DNA of 45,191 bases from Phycisphaerae bacterium (GCA_030448225.1 JAUJNJ010000057.1:1-45191), one strand, 5' to 3'; shown: positions 16,216 through 25,029, counted from the first letter of the stretch. Notes: a model not told the origin generated them from the letters alone. A program made the numbers and translations.

Positions 16216-18750
16216 ATGAACCGAATGACGATGCTGCTCGCCGTTGCCGCAATGCTCCTCCCCGGCGCTGCCCTCACCGCCCGCGCGGCCGACGCGAAGG
16301 ACCTAAAAGGCTTGGAGTTCTACGAGCGCAAGGTCCGGCCGATCCTCGCGAAGAACTGCTACGGGTGCCACTCGGCCCGCGCCGACAAGCTCAAGGCCGG
16401 GCTGTCGCTCGACACGAAGGCGGGCCTGCTCCGCGGCGGCGAGCGCGGGCCGGCCGTCCTCCCCGGCGACGCGCGCAAGAGCATGCTCCTGCGGGCGATC
16501 CGCCACGACGACAAACACCTCAAGCCGATGCCGCCGAAGCAGAAGCTGTCGGCCGATCAGCTAGCGACGCTGACGCAGTGGGTGAAGCTCGGCGCCCCGA
16601 TGCCCGCCGACGCCGTCAAGCCGCGCGCCGCCGCGAAGGGCGGAACGTCGAAGGGCGTCGCGCGGGAGATGGCCCCGGACGACTACAGCGCGAAGTATGA
16701 CAAGATCCGCAGGGAGCACTGGGCCTTCCAGCCCGTCCGCCCGAGCAGGCCGCCGGCCACACAGGACGCCGGCTGGGCGAAGGGCGACATCGACCGCTTC
16801 GTCCTCGCCGGCCTCGAGGCAAAGGGCCTGACCCCGTCGGCCCCCGCCGACCGGCGCACGCTCATCCGCCGGCTGACGTTCGACCTCACCGGCCTCCCGC
16901 CGGCGCCCGAGCAGGTCGAGGCGTTCGTGAACGACGTCAGTCTGAACGCCTACGAGAAGCTCGTCGACCGCCTGCTGGCCTCGCCCGCGTTCGGCGAGCG
17001 GTGGGGGCGCCACTGGCTCGACGTCGCGCGGTACGGCGAGTCGACCGGCATGAGCCGCAACGTCCCGCTCTACTACGCCTGGCGGTACCGCGACTACGTG
17101 ATCGACGCGTTCAACAAGGACAAGCCGTTCGACCGCTTCGTCACCGAGCAACTCGCCGGCGACCTGCTGCCCGCCAGGACCGACGCCCAGCGCGACGAGC
17201 AACTCATCGCCACCGGCTTCCTCGCGATAGGCACGAAGGACCTCAACGAGCGCCGCAACGAGCAGTTCGTGATGAACAACGTCGACGAGCAGATCGACGT
17301 GATGAGCCGCTCGATGCTCGGCCTGACGATCGCCTGCGCCCGCTGCCACGACCACAAGTTCGACCCGATCCCCACGTCCGGCTACTACGCGATGGCCGGC
17401 ATCTTCCGCAGCACCGAACTGCTGGCCGGCGTCACCTCGCGGCAGGGCGGGCGCGAGTACTTCAAGCAGGACCTGCTCCTGCCCCTGAGCGGTAAGTCGG
17501 GCAAGCGAGATGGAGGCCGCGCGGAAGCCGCCGCCGACCAGCGCGACGCGGTGGGGGGCGCCATCGTCCGCACGGTCGCCGACGAGGGCGACGCGAAGGC
17601 CCGTCCCAACGCCGGCGCGTCCGCCGACGACGCGCGCGCCGCCCGGCGCGAGGCGCGGCGGAAGCAGATCAAACAACAACTGAGGCAGCAGATCCGCAGC
17701 GGTGGCGAGCGGGAGATCCGCGCGGTGACCGTCGGCGTGCGCGACCTGGCCGAGCCGCGCGACTGCAACGTGCTCGTCCGCGGCGAACTCGACGAACGCG
17801 GCCCGCTCGTGCCGCGCGGCGTGATCGCGCTGCCGAACATGCCCGTGCCGGCCGCCATTCCCGCCGGCCGCAGCGGGCGCATCGAACTGGCCCAGTGGGT
17901 GACGAGCCCGAAGAACCCGCTGACGAGCCGGGTGATGGTCAACCGCGTCTGGCAACACCTGTTCGGCCAGGGCATCGTCGCCACGTCTGATAATTTCGGC
18001 ACGAGCGGCGAGTCGCCGTCGCACCCGGCGCTGCTCGATCACCTCGCCGCCGGCTTCGCGGCCGACGGGTGGTCCGTGAAGCGCGCGATCCGCCGGATCG
18101 TGCTGAGCAACACCTACCAGCAGGCCAGCGCCCACGACGCCGCCAAGCACGACGCCGATCCCGAGAACCGCCTGCTCTGGCGCATGAGCCCCAGGCGTCT
18201 CGAGGCCGAGGCGATCCGCGACGCGGTGCTGAGCGCGTCCGGCGGGATCGACCTCAACCGGCCGACCGGCTCGCCCGTGATCGGGCTCCCCCCGGTCGAC
18301 CTCGGCCGCGGCCGGTCGTACGTCAACACGTCCGACCGCACGGCCCGCGCCCGCAGCGTCTACCTCCCGATCGTCCGCGGCCTCGTCCCCGACGTGCTCG
18401 ACGTGTTCGACTTCGCCGACCCCACGCTCGTCACCGGCAACCGCGACGTGACGACGGTGCCCGCGCAGGCGCTATTCATGATGAACAGCCCGTTCGTCTT
18501 CGAGCAGGCGCAGGCGATGGCCGCCCGCCTGCTGGCCGAGCGCCCGGGCAGCGACGCCGCCCGCATCGACCGCGCCTACGCGCTCGCCCTCGGCCGCCCG
18601 CCGACGACGGCCGAACGGGAGCGCACGCTGAGCTTCGTCCGCAGCGTGAAGGAGGAATCCCGCGGCGGCAAAGGCGCGACGCCGGCCGAGGCGTGGACTG
18701 TCTTCTGCCAGGCCCGGCTGTCGAGCGCGGAGGTCCGGTATCGGAATTAG
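16216..18750 (+). CDS. Planctomycete PSCyt1-DUF1549-DUF1553 protein
   Basis: 844 residues, intact. A signal peptide (MLLAVAAMLLPGAALTARAA) is followed by the planctomycete cytochrome c-like domain PSCyt1 with NCYGCHS at residues ~47-53, then DUF1549 (GDIDRFVLAGLEAKGLTPSA through ACARCHDHKFDPIP near 370) and DUF1553 (RVMVNRVWQHLFGQGIV through FCQARLSSAEVRY at the end). A basic, Ala/Arg-rich stretch of ~80 residues joins the two (430-510). Two CxxCH sites suggest haem or metal binding. These proteins are secreted, are found in large numbers only in Planctomycetota and relatives, and are usually paired with DUF1501, as here; a role in sugar oxidation or breakdown is suspected. Start chosen at 16216, just before the signal peptide. 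Confidence 0.92.
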   Translation: MNRMTMLLAVAAMLLPGAALTARAADAKDLKGLEFYERKVRPILAKNCYGCHSARADKLKAGLSLDTKAGLLRGGERGPAVLPGDARKSMLLRAIRHDDKHLKPMPPKQKLSADQLATLTQWVKLGAPMPADAVKPRAAAKGGTSKGVAREMAPDDYSAKYDKIRREHWAFQPVRPSRPPATQDAGWAKGDIDRFVLAGLEAKGLTPSAPADRRTLIRRLTFDLTGLPPAPEQVEAFVNDVSLNAYEKLVDRLLASPAFGERWGRHWLDVARYGESTGMSRNVPLYYAWRYRDYVIDAFNKDKPFDRFVTEQLAGDLLPARTDAQRDEQLIATGFLAIGTKDLNERRNEQFVMNNVDEQIDVMSRSMLGLTIACARCHDHKFDPIPTSGYYAMAGIFRSTELLAGVTSRQGGREYFKQDLLLPLSGKSGKRDGGRAEAAADQRDAVGGAIVRTVADEGDAKARPNAGASADDARAARREARRKQIKQQLRQQIRSGGEREIRAVTVGVRDLAEPRDCNVLVRGELDERGPLVPRGVIALPNMPVPAAIPAGRSGRIELAQWVTSPKNPLTSRVMVNRVWQHLFGQGIVATSDNFGTSGESPSHPALLDHLAAGFAADGWSVKRAIRRIVLSNTYQQASAHDAAKHDADPENRLLWRMSPRRLEAEAIRDAVLSASGGIDLNRPTGSPVIGLPPVDLGRGRSYVNTSDRTARARSVYLPIVRGLVPDVLDVFDFADPTLVTGNRDVTTVPAQALFMMNSPFVFEQAQAMAARLLAERPGSDAARIDRAYALALGRPPTTAERERTLSFVRSVKEESRGGKGATPAEAWTVFCQARLSSAEVRYRN

Positions 18751-18827
18751 TTGCTAGTGGTGAGTTGCTAGTTGCTAGTTGCTGGTAGGCAGCGGGTCTT
18801 TCACGTGTCGACTTGCCGACCCGTGAT

Positions 18828-18950
18828 CTCCCTTCCCGGTACGCCCGGGGAGACAGGGAGAGGATCTCGCAGCTCGACGCGGCCTGTGTGGGACGTTCCT
18901 TGCGGGATCCCCTCTCCCCCGCCTCTCCCCAGAGTACTGAGGAGAGGGAG
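18828..18950. repeat. Two inverted copies of repeat family B
   Basis: One copy (18828-18863, CTCCCTTCCCGGTACGCC...) and a second in the opposite orientation (18909-18950, CCCCTCTCCCCCGCC...) stand 45 bases apart. Each contains its own small dyad around a GTAC. The rest of 18751-19059 has only short tandem repeats: GTTGCTAG three times around 18757-18780 and CTGACTCCTGACTCCTGAC near 19029. Confidence 0.7.
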
Positions 18951-19059
18951 TCAGCGAACTGGCAGACCAAGCGTGAGAGATCACGAGGACCGCTTTGCTT
19001 TGACGACCGCCGTACGCGATATGCTTTCTGACTCCTGACTCCTGACCCCCGAGATCCCC

Positions 19060-20431
19060 ATGCTCCACCCCACGCTCCTCAACCGGCGGCACCTGCTCAA
19101 GACGGCGGCCTGCGGCTTCGTGGGTACCTCGCCGTTCGCGGGGCTCGCCGCGCAGCAGGCGGCGGCCGAGCGGATCGCGGAGGGGGCGCCGCCGTCGCCG
19201 CTGGCGCCGCGGAGCCCGCACTTCGGGCCGCGGGCCAAGCGTGATCTTCCTGTTCATGCAGGGCGCGCCGTCGCACGTCGACACGTTCGACTACAAGCCG
19301 CAACTCCGGGTCGATCACGGCAAGTCCGACCGCGCGCGGCAAGCCTACATGGCGTCGCCGTTCGGGTTCGCCCGCCACGGCCAGAGCGGGCTGCCGATCT
19401 CCGAACTGTTCCCGAGCGTCGCGAAGCACGCCGACGACCTTTGCCCTGCTCAACGGCATGCACACCGACACGCCGGCCCACCCGCAGGCCACGATCGCGC
19501 ACACGGGCAACGCCCGCTTGTCCGCCCGTCGATGGGCGTGGGTGCTCTACGGCCTCGGCAGCACGAATTCCAACCTCCCCGGCTTCATCACGATCAACCC
19601 GCCCGGCGGCTTCGGCGGCGCGCAGAACTACGGCAGCGGGTTCCTCCCCGCCGCGTACGAGGGCACGCGCATCGACGGCCGCACGCAGGGCCTGCTGCCG
19701 AACATCGCCAGCACGTTCCTGTCGCCGAAGATGCAGCGCCCGCCAGCTCTGGATCTGCTCCAGGACATGAACCGCGGCATGCTCGAGCCGCACCGGCCCG
19801 AACGGCCAGATCGAGGGGCTGATCCAGTCGTTCGAGCTCGGCTACCGCATGCAGAGCACCGTGCCGGAAGTGATGGACCTGTCCGGCGAGTCGCAGGCCA
19901 CGCTCGACCTCTACGGCATCGGCGCCGACGGGCGCACGTTCGGGCGGCAGGTGCCCTCATGGCCCGGCGTTTCGCCGGGCGAGGTGCGGTTCATCGAGGT
20001 GTCGCACGACGGCTGGGACCAGCACAAAGACCCGGCTGCTGAAACAGAACGCCGCCGCCACCGACGCCGCGATCGCCGGGCTTCTGACGGACCTCACGCA
20101 GCCCGGCATGCTCGACGACACGCTGGAGATCTGGCGCGGCGAGTGCCGCCGCACCCCCACGAGCCAGAACGGCGGCGACGGCCGCGACCACAACAACCGC
20201 GGCTATACGATGTGGATGGCCGGCGGCGGCATCCGGGGCGGCCTCCGCCACGGCGCCACCGACGACCACGGCGACACCGCCGTCGCCGGCAAGGTCCACA
20301 CCCACGACCTCCACGCCACGATCCTGCACCTGCTCGGCCTCGACCACGAGCGCCTCACCTACCGCTACGCCGGCCGCGACTTCCGCCTGACGGACGTGTT
20401 CGGGAACGTGGTGCGCCAGATCATCGCGTAG
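19060..20431 (+). CDS. DUF1501 protein (sulfatase-like fold), frameshifted
   Basis: About 455 residues across several frame changes, a normal DUF1501 size. It begins with a twin-arginine-type signal, [18 protein letters not shown]. Blocks that follow in different frames: [20 protein letters not shown] (family start: hxFLxMxGGxSHxDxFDxKP), [93 protein letters not shown] and [20 protein letters not shown] (C-terminal metal-site region of the alkaline-phosphatase-like fold). It follows the DUF1549/1553 gene, its standard planctomycete partner, and is probably exported by the Tat system with it. In [14 protein letters not shown] the family usually has WxGEFGRTP, possibly another base error. Confidence 0.85.
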
Positions 20432-20490
20432 GGGGCGAGACGACACTTATTCGGCCCGGCCGCGTCACTGCGGTCGAGCCGAGAGCCGTT

Positions 20491-20533
20491 CTCCCTCTTC
20501 CTGATACTCCGGGGAGAGGGCAGGGGAGAGGGG
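20491..20533 (+). repeat. Repeat family B copy
   Basis: CTCCCTCTTCCTGATACTCC... followed by GGGGAGAGGGCAGGGGAG. Same orientation as the copy at 20621, 87 bases further on. Confidence 0.75.
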
Positions 20534-20620
20534 TCTTCGAACGTAGGGAAACGGCGGCGGCTCGCGGGACGCTGCTGCATCGCGGGTGACCGTTCCCGCG
20601 TGGGCCAGTCGAGAACCGAC

Positions 20621-20664
20621 CTCCCTCTTCCCGGTACTCCGGGGAGAGGGCGGGGGAGAGGGGC
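20621..20664 (+). repeat. Repeat family B copy, left arm around the DUF559 gene
   Basis: This 44-base copy (CTCCCTCTTCCCGGTACT...) is the exact reverse complement of 21054-21097: all 44 positions match. Together they bracket the DUF559 gene. Confidence 0.9.
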
Positions 20665-20689
20665 GTTCAGCGTGCGGAAACGCGAACGG

Positions 20690-21100
20690 ATGCCGGACGC
20701 GCTACGCGCGACCCTCCGGTCGCGCGCACGCGAGATGCGCAAGGCGATGACGCCGGCGGAAGCGAAGCTGTGGTCGAGGCTGCGGGCGGATCAACTCGGC
20801 GGGTTGCGCTTCCGTCGCCAGCAGCCGGTGGGGCCATTCATCGTGGATTTCTTCTGCGCACGGTTGAACCTCGTCGTTGAGGTGGACGGAGATTCGCACG
20901 GGGACGTTGAACAGCAGCGCGCGGATCAGGCGAGGACGGCCTACCTCGTGGAGCATGGCCTTGCGGTGCTTCGCTTCACGAACATCGAAGTGACGTCCAA
21001 CTTGGATGGCGTGCTGGATGCGATCCTGCATTGGGTGGAGGCCCGGCGAGACGGCCCCTCTCCCCCGCCCTCTCCCCGGAGTACCGGGAAGAGGGAGTAA
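20690..21100 (+). CDS. DUF559 endonuclease-like protein inside an inverted repeat
   Basis: 136 residues from the ATG at 20690. DUF559 is a PD-(D/E)XK-type fold related to very-short-patch-repair endonucleases. The pattern is complete: REMRKAMTPAEAKLWSRLRA (N-terminal helix), GLRFRRQQPVGPFIVDFFCA (catalytic Asp in IVDF) and LNLVVEVDGDSHG (catalytic E-x-D), then AYLVEHGLAVLRFTNIEV. The last ~16 residues, GPSPPPSPRSTGKRE, and the stop codon lie in and next to the right repeat arm, and the frame upstream of the ATG is open through the left arm (LPLPGTPGRGRGRG). This shows the gene and repeats form one unit. A start further upstream at 20600 is possible but would consist of repeat-coded residues. 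No Shine-Dalgarno sequence is evident. The link with family B repeats is discussed in the findings. Confidence 0.85.
   Translation: MPDALRATLRSRAREMRKAMTPAEAKLWSRLRADQLGGLRFRRQQPVGPFIVDFFCARLNLVVEVDGDSHGDVEQQRADQARTAYLVEHGLAVLRFTNIEVTSNLDGVLDAILHWVEARRDGPSPPPSPRSTGKRE
21054..21097 (-). repeat. Repeat family B copy, right arm around the DUF559 gene
   Basis: Perfect 44-base inverted partner of 20621-20664. It overlaps the 3' end of the DUF559 coding region and supplies its Pro/Ser-rich tail. Confidence 0.9.
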
Positions 21101-21174
21101 GGGCGCGGGTTGCAATAGCACAGATGCCGACGACCGCTGCTCGTGCAGGAACGAGGGGCCCGGCGTCAGTGGCG

Positions 21175-21202
21175 CCCTCTCCTAAGTACTGAGGAGAGGG
21201 AG
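21175..21202. repeat. Short repeat family B copy
   Basis: CCCTCTCCTAAGTACTGAGG and GAGAGGGAG: only the central dyad of family B, without the G-rich extension. Confidence 0.6.
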
Positions 21203-21240
21203 GTCGGGGGGGTGACCACTCCAACGTCCGCGCAAGAGAA

Positions 21241-21260
21241 ACGGCCCCTGAAGGGGCCGT
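21241..21260 (-). terminator. Rho-independent terminator of ppa
   Basis: ACGGCCCC and GGGGCCGT form a perfect 8-bp stem with a 4-base loop, 37 bases past the ppa stop. On the minus strand the stem is followed by TTTCTCTT, so it fits termination of ppa. Confidence 0.75.
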
Positions 21261-21296
21261 CTTCACCTGCCGTGCTCTTTTCAATCTAACGACTCT

Positions 21297-21839
21297 TCAC
21301 CGGAACCCGCGCCGCCGCTGGCGGCTGTAGCGGGTGAGCGCGTCCTCGATGATCGGGAACGCCTCCTTGGCCGGCTGGATCTCGTTCACCTCCACGACCT
21401 TGCCCTCGAGCTGCGTGTAGTCCTGGAAAAACCGCCGGAGCATCGTCAGCCGGTGCGGCGGCATCTCGGCGGCCTCGCGGTAGCTGTTGAACTCGGGGTC
21501 GTCGGTGGCGACGGCGATGATCTTGTGGTCCTTCTCGCCCTGGTCGATCATCGTCATGATCCCGATCGTCCGGGCGTGGATCAGCGTCAGCGGCACCACC
21601 GTCTCCTGGCACAGCACCAGCACGTCCAGCGGGTCGTGGTCCTCGGCCAGCGTCTGCGGGATGAACCCGTAGTTCGCGGGGTAGTAGACGTCCGAGTAGA
21701 GGATCCGGTCGAGCTTGATCAGCCCCGATTCCTTGTCGAGCTCGTACTTCACGCTCGAGCCGAACGGGATCTCGATGACCGAGTTGAACTCCTGCGGGAT
21801 GTCCTCGCCGGGGGTGACGTCGTGCCAGGGGTGAATCAT
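21297..21839 (-). CDS. ppa: Inorganic pyrophosphatase (family I)
   Basis: 180 residues and intact, normal for the soluble prokaryotic enzyme. It hydrolyses pyrophosphate and pulls biosynthetic reactions forward. Key sites: [20 protein letters not shown] (substrate Glu/Lys), [20 protein letters not shown] (Tyr and Gly-Phe-Ile-Pro loop) and [10 protein letters not shown] (the metal-binding D-x-D-P-x-D signature, residues ~66-75), then [14 protein letters not shown]. The ATG at 21839 gives the standard MIHPWHDV start found in related enzymes. A rho-independent terminator follows at 21241-21260. Single gene; upstream is the family C palindrome. Confidence 0.95.
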   Translation of the reverse strand: MIHPWHDVTPGEDIPQEFNSVIEIPFGSSVKYELDKESGLIKLDRILYSDVYYPANYGFIPQTLAEDHDPLDVLVLCQETVVPLTLIHARTIGIMTMIDQGEKDHKIIAVATDDPEFNSYREAAEMPPHRLTMLRRFFQDYTQLEGKVVEVNEIQPAKEAFPIIEDALTRYSRQRRRGFR

Positions 21840-22050
21840 GGGGCGCTGCTCGCGTGCGGGGGCAAATGCGGTACGTCTCGGCCGGCCGAGATTCTATGAA
21901 CAAGGTCGGAAAATCCAGCGGGCGCGCTTAACAATCCGTCGCGGTTTCGCGCGGTCCGATAAGGGAGCGACGTGCCTGTTTAGCGGGTGGGCCGGCGCTT
22001 CGAGTGGGGCGTTGCGTCGGTTGGGGGGAGATCGCTCGCGGAGGGGTTAA
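21840..22050. other. Spacer upstream of ppa
   Basis: 211 bases holding the ppa promoter region; no gene is seen. A run near 21898-21945 is lower in GC than its surroundings. Confidence 0.3.
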
Positions 22051-22162
22051 CGTTTAGCCGCCGCTCGTAGAGCGGCGCGTTTTCGCACCGAGAGGTATCG
22101 CTTTGCGAGCGCTTGCGTTTCCGACCACCGAGAAGCGCCGCTCTGCGAGCGGCGGCTAAACG
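22051..22162. repeat. Inverted repeat, family C
   Basis: CGTTTAGCCGCCGCTCGTAG... (22051-22078) pairs with its complement at 22135-22162 at 27 of 28 positions. Each arm itself is a dyad (CCGCTCxxxGAGCGG). A third copy is at 24347-24377. It sits between ppa and the end of tatC. Confidence 0.8.
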
Positions 22163-22242
22163 AGATGAGCGCTCACCGGGCCCGCAGGCGCCTTGGACCT
22201 TCGATCCCCCAACCCCGCGCGCGCTGATCCGTCCGCGCGACC

Positions 22243-23277
22243 TCACGCACGCCCGGGTTTCTTCCCGAAGCTCGCCAGCACGATGCCCAGCTCGTACAGC
22301 CCGATGAGCGGGATGATCAGTGCGACCGTCGTGGTCAGCGCGTCGCCGGGGGTGATGACCGCGGCGGCCACGACGATGCCGAAATAGACGTACTGCCGGC
22401 CCGAGCGCAGCGACTCGATCTCCACGATGCCGATCCGCTCCAGCGCCAGCACGACCAGCGGCAACTGGAAGCTCAGGCCGAACGTGATCAGCATCACGAC
22501 CACGAGGTCGATGTAGTGCGACAGCTTGTACTCCTGCGCGAGCAGGTTGCTGGAGTTGAACGAGATGATGCGGACCTCGCCGCCGTAGAAGAACTTCAGC
22601 GCGCCGCGATCGGAGTCGAACCAGATCTGGCGCTCGACCGGGCCGGCCGGGTCGCCGCGCATCTCCGGGACGGTCATCACCAGCGGCGCGGTGGCGGGCG
22701 GGCCGCCGCCGGTGCGGCCGGGGTTTTGCGTCTGCACGCGGGCCGGCGGCACGGTCGTCAGGCCGGGGATGTCGATCCCGCCGTTCCACTCGATGAAGAA
22801 CTGGAGCGTCCACGGCAGCACGAGCAGGTAGACGAAGAACATGCCCCCCAGCAGCAGCCCGATGCTCAGCGGCAGGTACTTCGTGACGTACTTGCGCTCG
22901 TGCGGGTAGAGCCCGGCGGCCACGAACTGCCAGAGCTGGTAGAGCATCCAGGGCGACGCGATGGCGGCGGCGGAGATCAGGCTGATCTTGATGTAGACCA
23001 TGAACCCCTCGCCGACCTCGTCGACGATGAGCTGGGGGTTGATCTGCTGCTCGACGAGCGTGTCGACGAGCGGCGCGCAGAAGATCGTCATCACCTTCTG
23101 CCCGTAGAACAGGCAGACGGCCAGCGCGACGACGAACCCGATCAGCGCGTACGACAGCCGCCGGCGGAGCTCCTCGAGGTGCTCGCCGATCGTCATGCGG
23201 TATTCATCGGGGTCGAACTGCCCGTTCGGCTTGGTCGACGGGTCGTTCGGCGGCGCGGCGGTCGTCATCGCACGCAT
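22243..23277 (-). CDS. tatC: Sec-independent translocase TatC with an enlarged periplasmic loop
   Basis: 344 residues against about 250 in E. coli. TatC is the membrane receptor for twin-arginine signal peptides. Expected parts: MTIGEHLEELRRRLSYALIG (cytoplasmic start and first membrane helix, ~28-47), VYIKISLISAAAIASPWMLY and LWQFVAAGLYPHERKYV (second helix and the conserved F-x-x-P/L-x-x-x-E loop, ~94-131), LLLGGMFFVYLLVLPWTLQF (third), YIDLVVVMLITFGLSFQLPL (fourth), then two more helices ending near 335. Residues ~165-250 form an insertion of about 70 residues between helices 3 and 4 on the outer side, containing a Gly/Pro-rich linker and RQIWFDSDRGALKFFYGGEV. The rest is intact. Useful for the Tat-type signal of the DUF1501 protein nearby. 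TatA/B are not in the window. Confidence 0.93.
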   Translation of the reverse strand: MRAMTTAAPPNDPSTKPNGQFDPDEYRMTIGEHLEELRRRLSYALIGFVVALAVCLFYGQKVMTIFCAPLVDTLVEQQINPQLIVDEVGEGFMVYIKISLISAAAIASPWMLYQLWQFVAAGLYPHERKYVTKYLPLSIGLLLGGMFFVYLLVLPWTLQFFIEWNGGIDIPGLTTVPPARVQTQNPGRTGGGPPATAPLVMTVPEMRGDPAGPVERQIWFDSDRGALKFFYGGEVRIISFNSSNLLAQEYKLSHYIDLVVVMLITFGLSFQLPLVVLALERIGIVEIESLRSGRQYVYFGIVVAAAVITPGDALTTTVALIIPLIGLYELGIVLASFGKKPGRA

Positions 23278-23381
23278 TGTACGCTCATTCCGCCCGGGGG
23301 TTGAAGGGGGCGGGGCGTGAGACGCAGGCTGGAGCGAGAAGCGGGGGCGGGAACGTGAGCGTCTTAGGTGATGACGAAGAG

Positions 23382-23558
23382 TTGAACCACAGAGTCACGG
23401 AGGCACGGAGAGGAGGCGGAGAAGACAAAGATAGAAGATGGAGGGTGAAGGATTGCGGAGGACGAACGAAGCAGATGCCGCGCCGCTCGATCCTCTATGT
23501 TCCATCCTCAATATCGTCCTCTGTCCTGCCTCCGTGTCCCTGTGACTCCGTGGTTCAA
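23382..23558. repeat. Long palindrome, repeat family A
   Basis: Left arm TTGAACCACAGAGTCACGG... (23382-23410) and right arm ending TCCGTGGTTCAA (23529-23558) are near complements. The middle continues to pair in parts (GATGGAGG with CCATCC). It occupies most of the space between the tatC start and the PilZ gene end. Confidence 0.75.
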
Positions 23559-23589
23559 TTTCGCCTGAGTTCGGTCGCAGCGGTTTGCC

Positions 23590-23964
23590 TTACGCCGCCA
23601 GCGGCAGCGCGTCGAACTCGACGGCGACGCGGTAGCCCATGCCGCTGGGGGCGCATCGGATGACGCGGCCCGAGGCGTCCCACCCGCCGCGGGTGCCCTG
23701 GGCGGGGAAGAAGACGGCGAGGCGCTCGCCGGCCTCGAGGGGGGTGTCGGTGATCGCCGACAGCCCGCCGAGCGACAGGTCGCGGAGCGTGAGCCGCAGG
23801 TGCGGGCGCTGCAGGGCGGGCAGGCGGTGGTCGGTGCGCTTGCCCTCGACGAGGGCCCGGATCTCCTTGCGCGGGAACACGCGGCGTTCGTCGCCGCCGT
23901 CCTCCGCCTCGCCGCTGGTGAAACCGGCGATCGACATGTTCGACATCTTCAGTTGGCCCTGCAT
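23590..23964 (-). CDS. PilZ-domain protein
   Basis: 124 residues from the ATG at 23964, preceded by AAAGGAG. PilZ domains bind cyclic di-GMP. The two signature sites are present: ERRVFPRKEIRALVEG (RxxxR type, residues ~27-33) and LRDLSLGGLSA ((D/N)xSxxG, ~68). The C-terminal part, GWDASGRVIRCAPSGMGYRV, follows the usual barrel. The protein has only the one domain, so it is probably a c-di-GMP receptor acting on another protein. No partner gene such as a GGDEF or flagellar gene is adjacent. Confidence 0.82.
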   Translation of the reverse strand: MQGQLKMSNMSIAGFTSGEAEDGGDERRVFPRKEIRALVEGKRTDHRLPALQRPHLRLTLRDLSLGGLSAITDTPLEAGERLAVFFPAQGTRGGWDASGRVIRCAPSGMGYRVAVEFDALPLAA

Positions 23965-24571
23965 AAGTCTCGCTCCTTTCTTCCACTCCGTGATGCACGG
24001 GCCGGGCGTCGGGCTTTGCGCGCCGGTAAGGCAGGCGGTCAAACGCTCGCGGCCGAACAACGTCTGGCGCGAACTCGCTGGCGACCCCGGTCTCGTGCGA
24101 CTTTCCTTCCACGCGTTGCATCGACCACAGGGAAGGCAGGGTTTACCCAGTTACCCAAATTGTCCGCGCCGACGAAGGTGCATCCGATAAGGACACGGGT
24201 GGGCAGGCTGCCAGATAAAACGGCGCGATTCCCGGACTCGCCGACCCGGCAAGAAGTGCCGCGGCGAGAGAGGAAGACCCCGGAAGGACATCGTGCGGAG
24301 TGAGTGTGTCCAGAGGTGCTTCGACCCGAATTCACCGCTCGCAGCCCGTTTAGCCGCCGCTCGCAGAGCGGCGCTTCGGCGCGGGTCGTCGGTGCGATCT
24401 CACCGAAGAGCGAGCCCGCTTTGGCATCGCTGCCTAGATGGACGATCCCGACCGAATCAGACGATCGTGCGCCTCGTTCCCCCTCTCGCGCTCAAGGTGA
24501 TGCAGTCCGCGAGCGAGCGACCGAACCGCACGTCCCTTCACCGGCCGGTCGTTTGCGCTAGAATCCCGCCG
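23965..24571. other. Gene-free region with a single family C arm
   Basis: 607 bases between divergent genes. CGTTTAGCCGCCGCTCGCAG at 24347-24377 is a lone copy of family C, matching the 22135-22162 arm. Otherwise no gene or strong hairpin. TAGAAT at 24559-24564 may be a -10 box for the next gene. Confidence 0.5.
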
Positions 24572-24943
24572 ATGGCGTTCTTCGAAGACTTGTCCCCCTA
24601 CGCGTACTTCCACCCGGAGCCCGACCCGTCGGGCACGGTGAACGTGGGGTGGCTCGACTGGTCGCACCCGATCCCCGTCGGCGACACGCCCGAATTGTTC
24701 CGCGCCAAGCTCCGGCGCCTCTGCGAGCGGCGGACGAAGCGCACGACCGGCCAGTACCTCTGCCCGTTCTGCTGGGGCACAGAGCGCCCGACGAGTTGGA
24801 CCGAGCTGCGCGTCCCCGGCCGCGGCGAGCGCGTCTATGCCTCGCCGTCGATCGTCCACCACTACGTCGACGTCCACCGCTACAAGCCGCCGCAGGAGTT
24901 CATCGACGCGGTGATGGCGTGCGACGACGGGGAGGAGACCTGA
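24572..24943 (+). CDS. Small protein of unknown function with CPFC site
   Basis: 123 residues beginning MAFFEDLSPYAYFHPEPDPS, then TVNVGWLDWSHPIPVGDTPE, LRRLCERRTKRTTGQYLCPFCW, and SPSIVHHYVDVHRYKPPQEF. The NVGWLD...HP...LCxFC layout matches a widespread small bacterial family (often annotated hypothetical; possibly DUF7919) whose function is unknown. The single CxxC plus the earlier Cys and the His-His-Tyr pair could bind zinc. A TAGAAT box lies eight bases before the ATG, so the message may be leaderless. The same stretch opens in frame upstream to 24293, but no conserved residues lie there. Confidence 0.7.
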   Translation: MAFFEDLSPYAYFHPEPDPSGTVNVGWLDWSHPIPVGDTPELFRAKLRRLCERRTKRTTGQYLCPFCWGTERPTSWTELRVPGRGERVYASPSIVHHYVDVHRYKPPQEFIDAVMACDDGEET

Positions 24944-25029
24944 ACGCGACGTGCACGGTCCCGGCGTGCCTTGGCGTGCCACCCGTCGCCGACTATGAAG
25001 GACCCGCTCGTTTCCGAATGGACGAAGAG

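Noticed and set aside
16561..18150. Long open frame on the minus strand (529 codons) opposite the DUF1549/1553 gene
   Set aside because: It is the antisense shadow of a strongly conserved gene in GC-rich DNA; its translation has no domain and is dominated by Arg, Val, Ala and Gly.
20600..20689. An N-terminal extension of the DUF559 protein
   Set aside because: The extra residues are the translation of the repeat arm (LPLPGTPGRGRGRG) and not part of the domain, although it cannot be excluded that they are translated.
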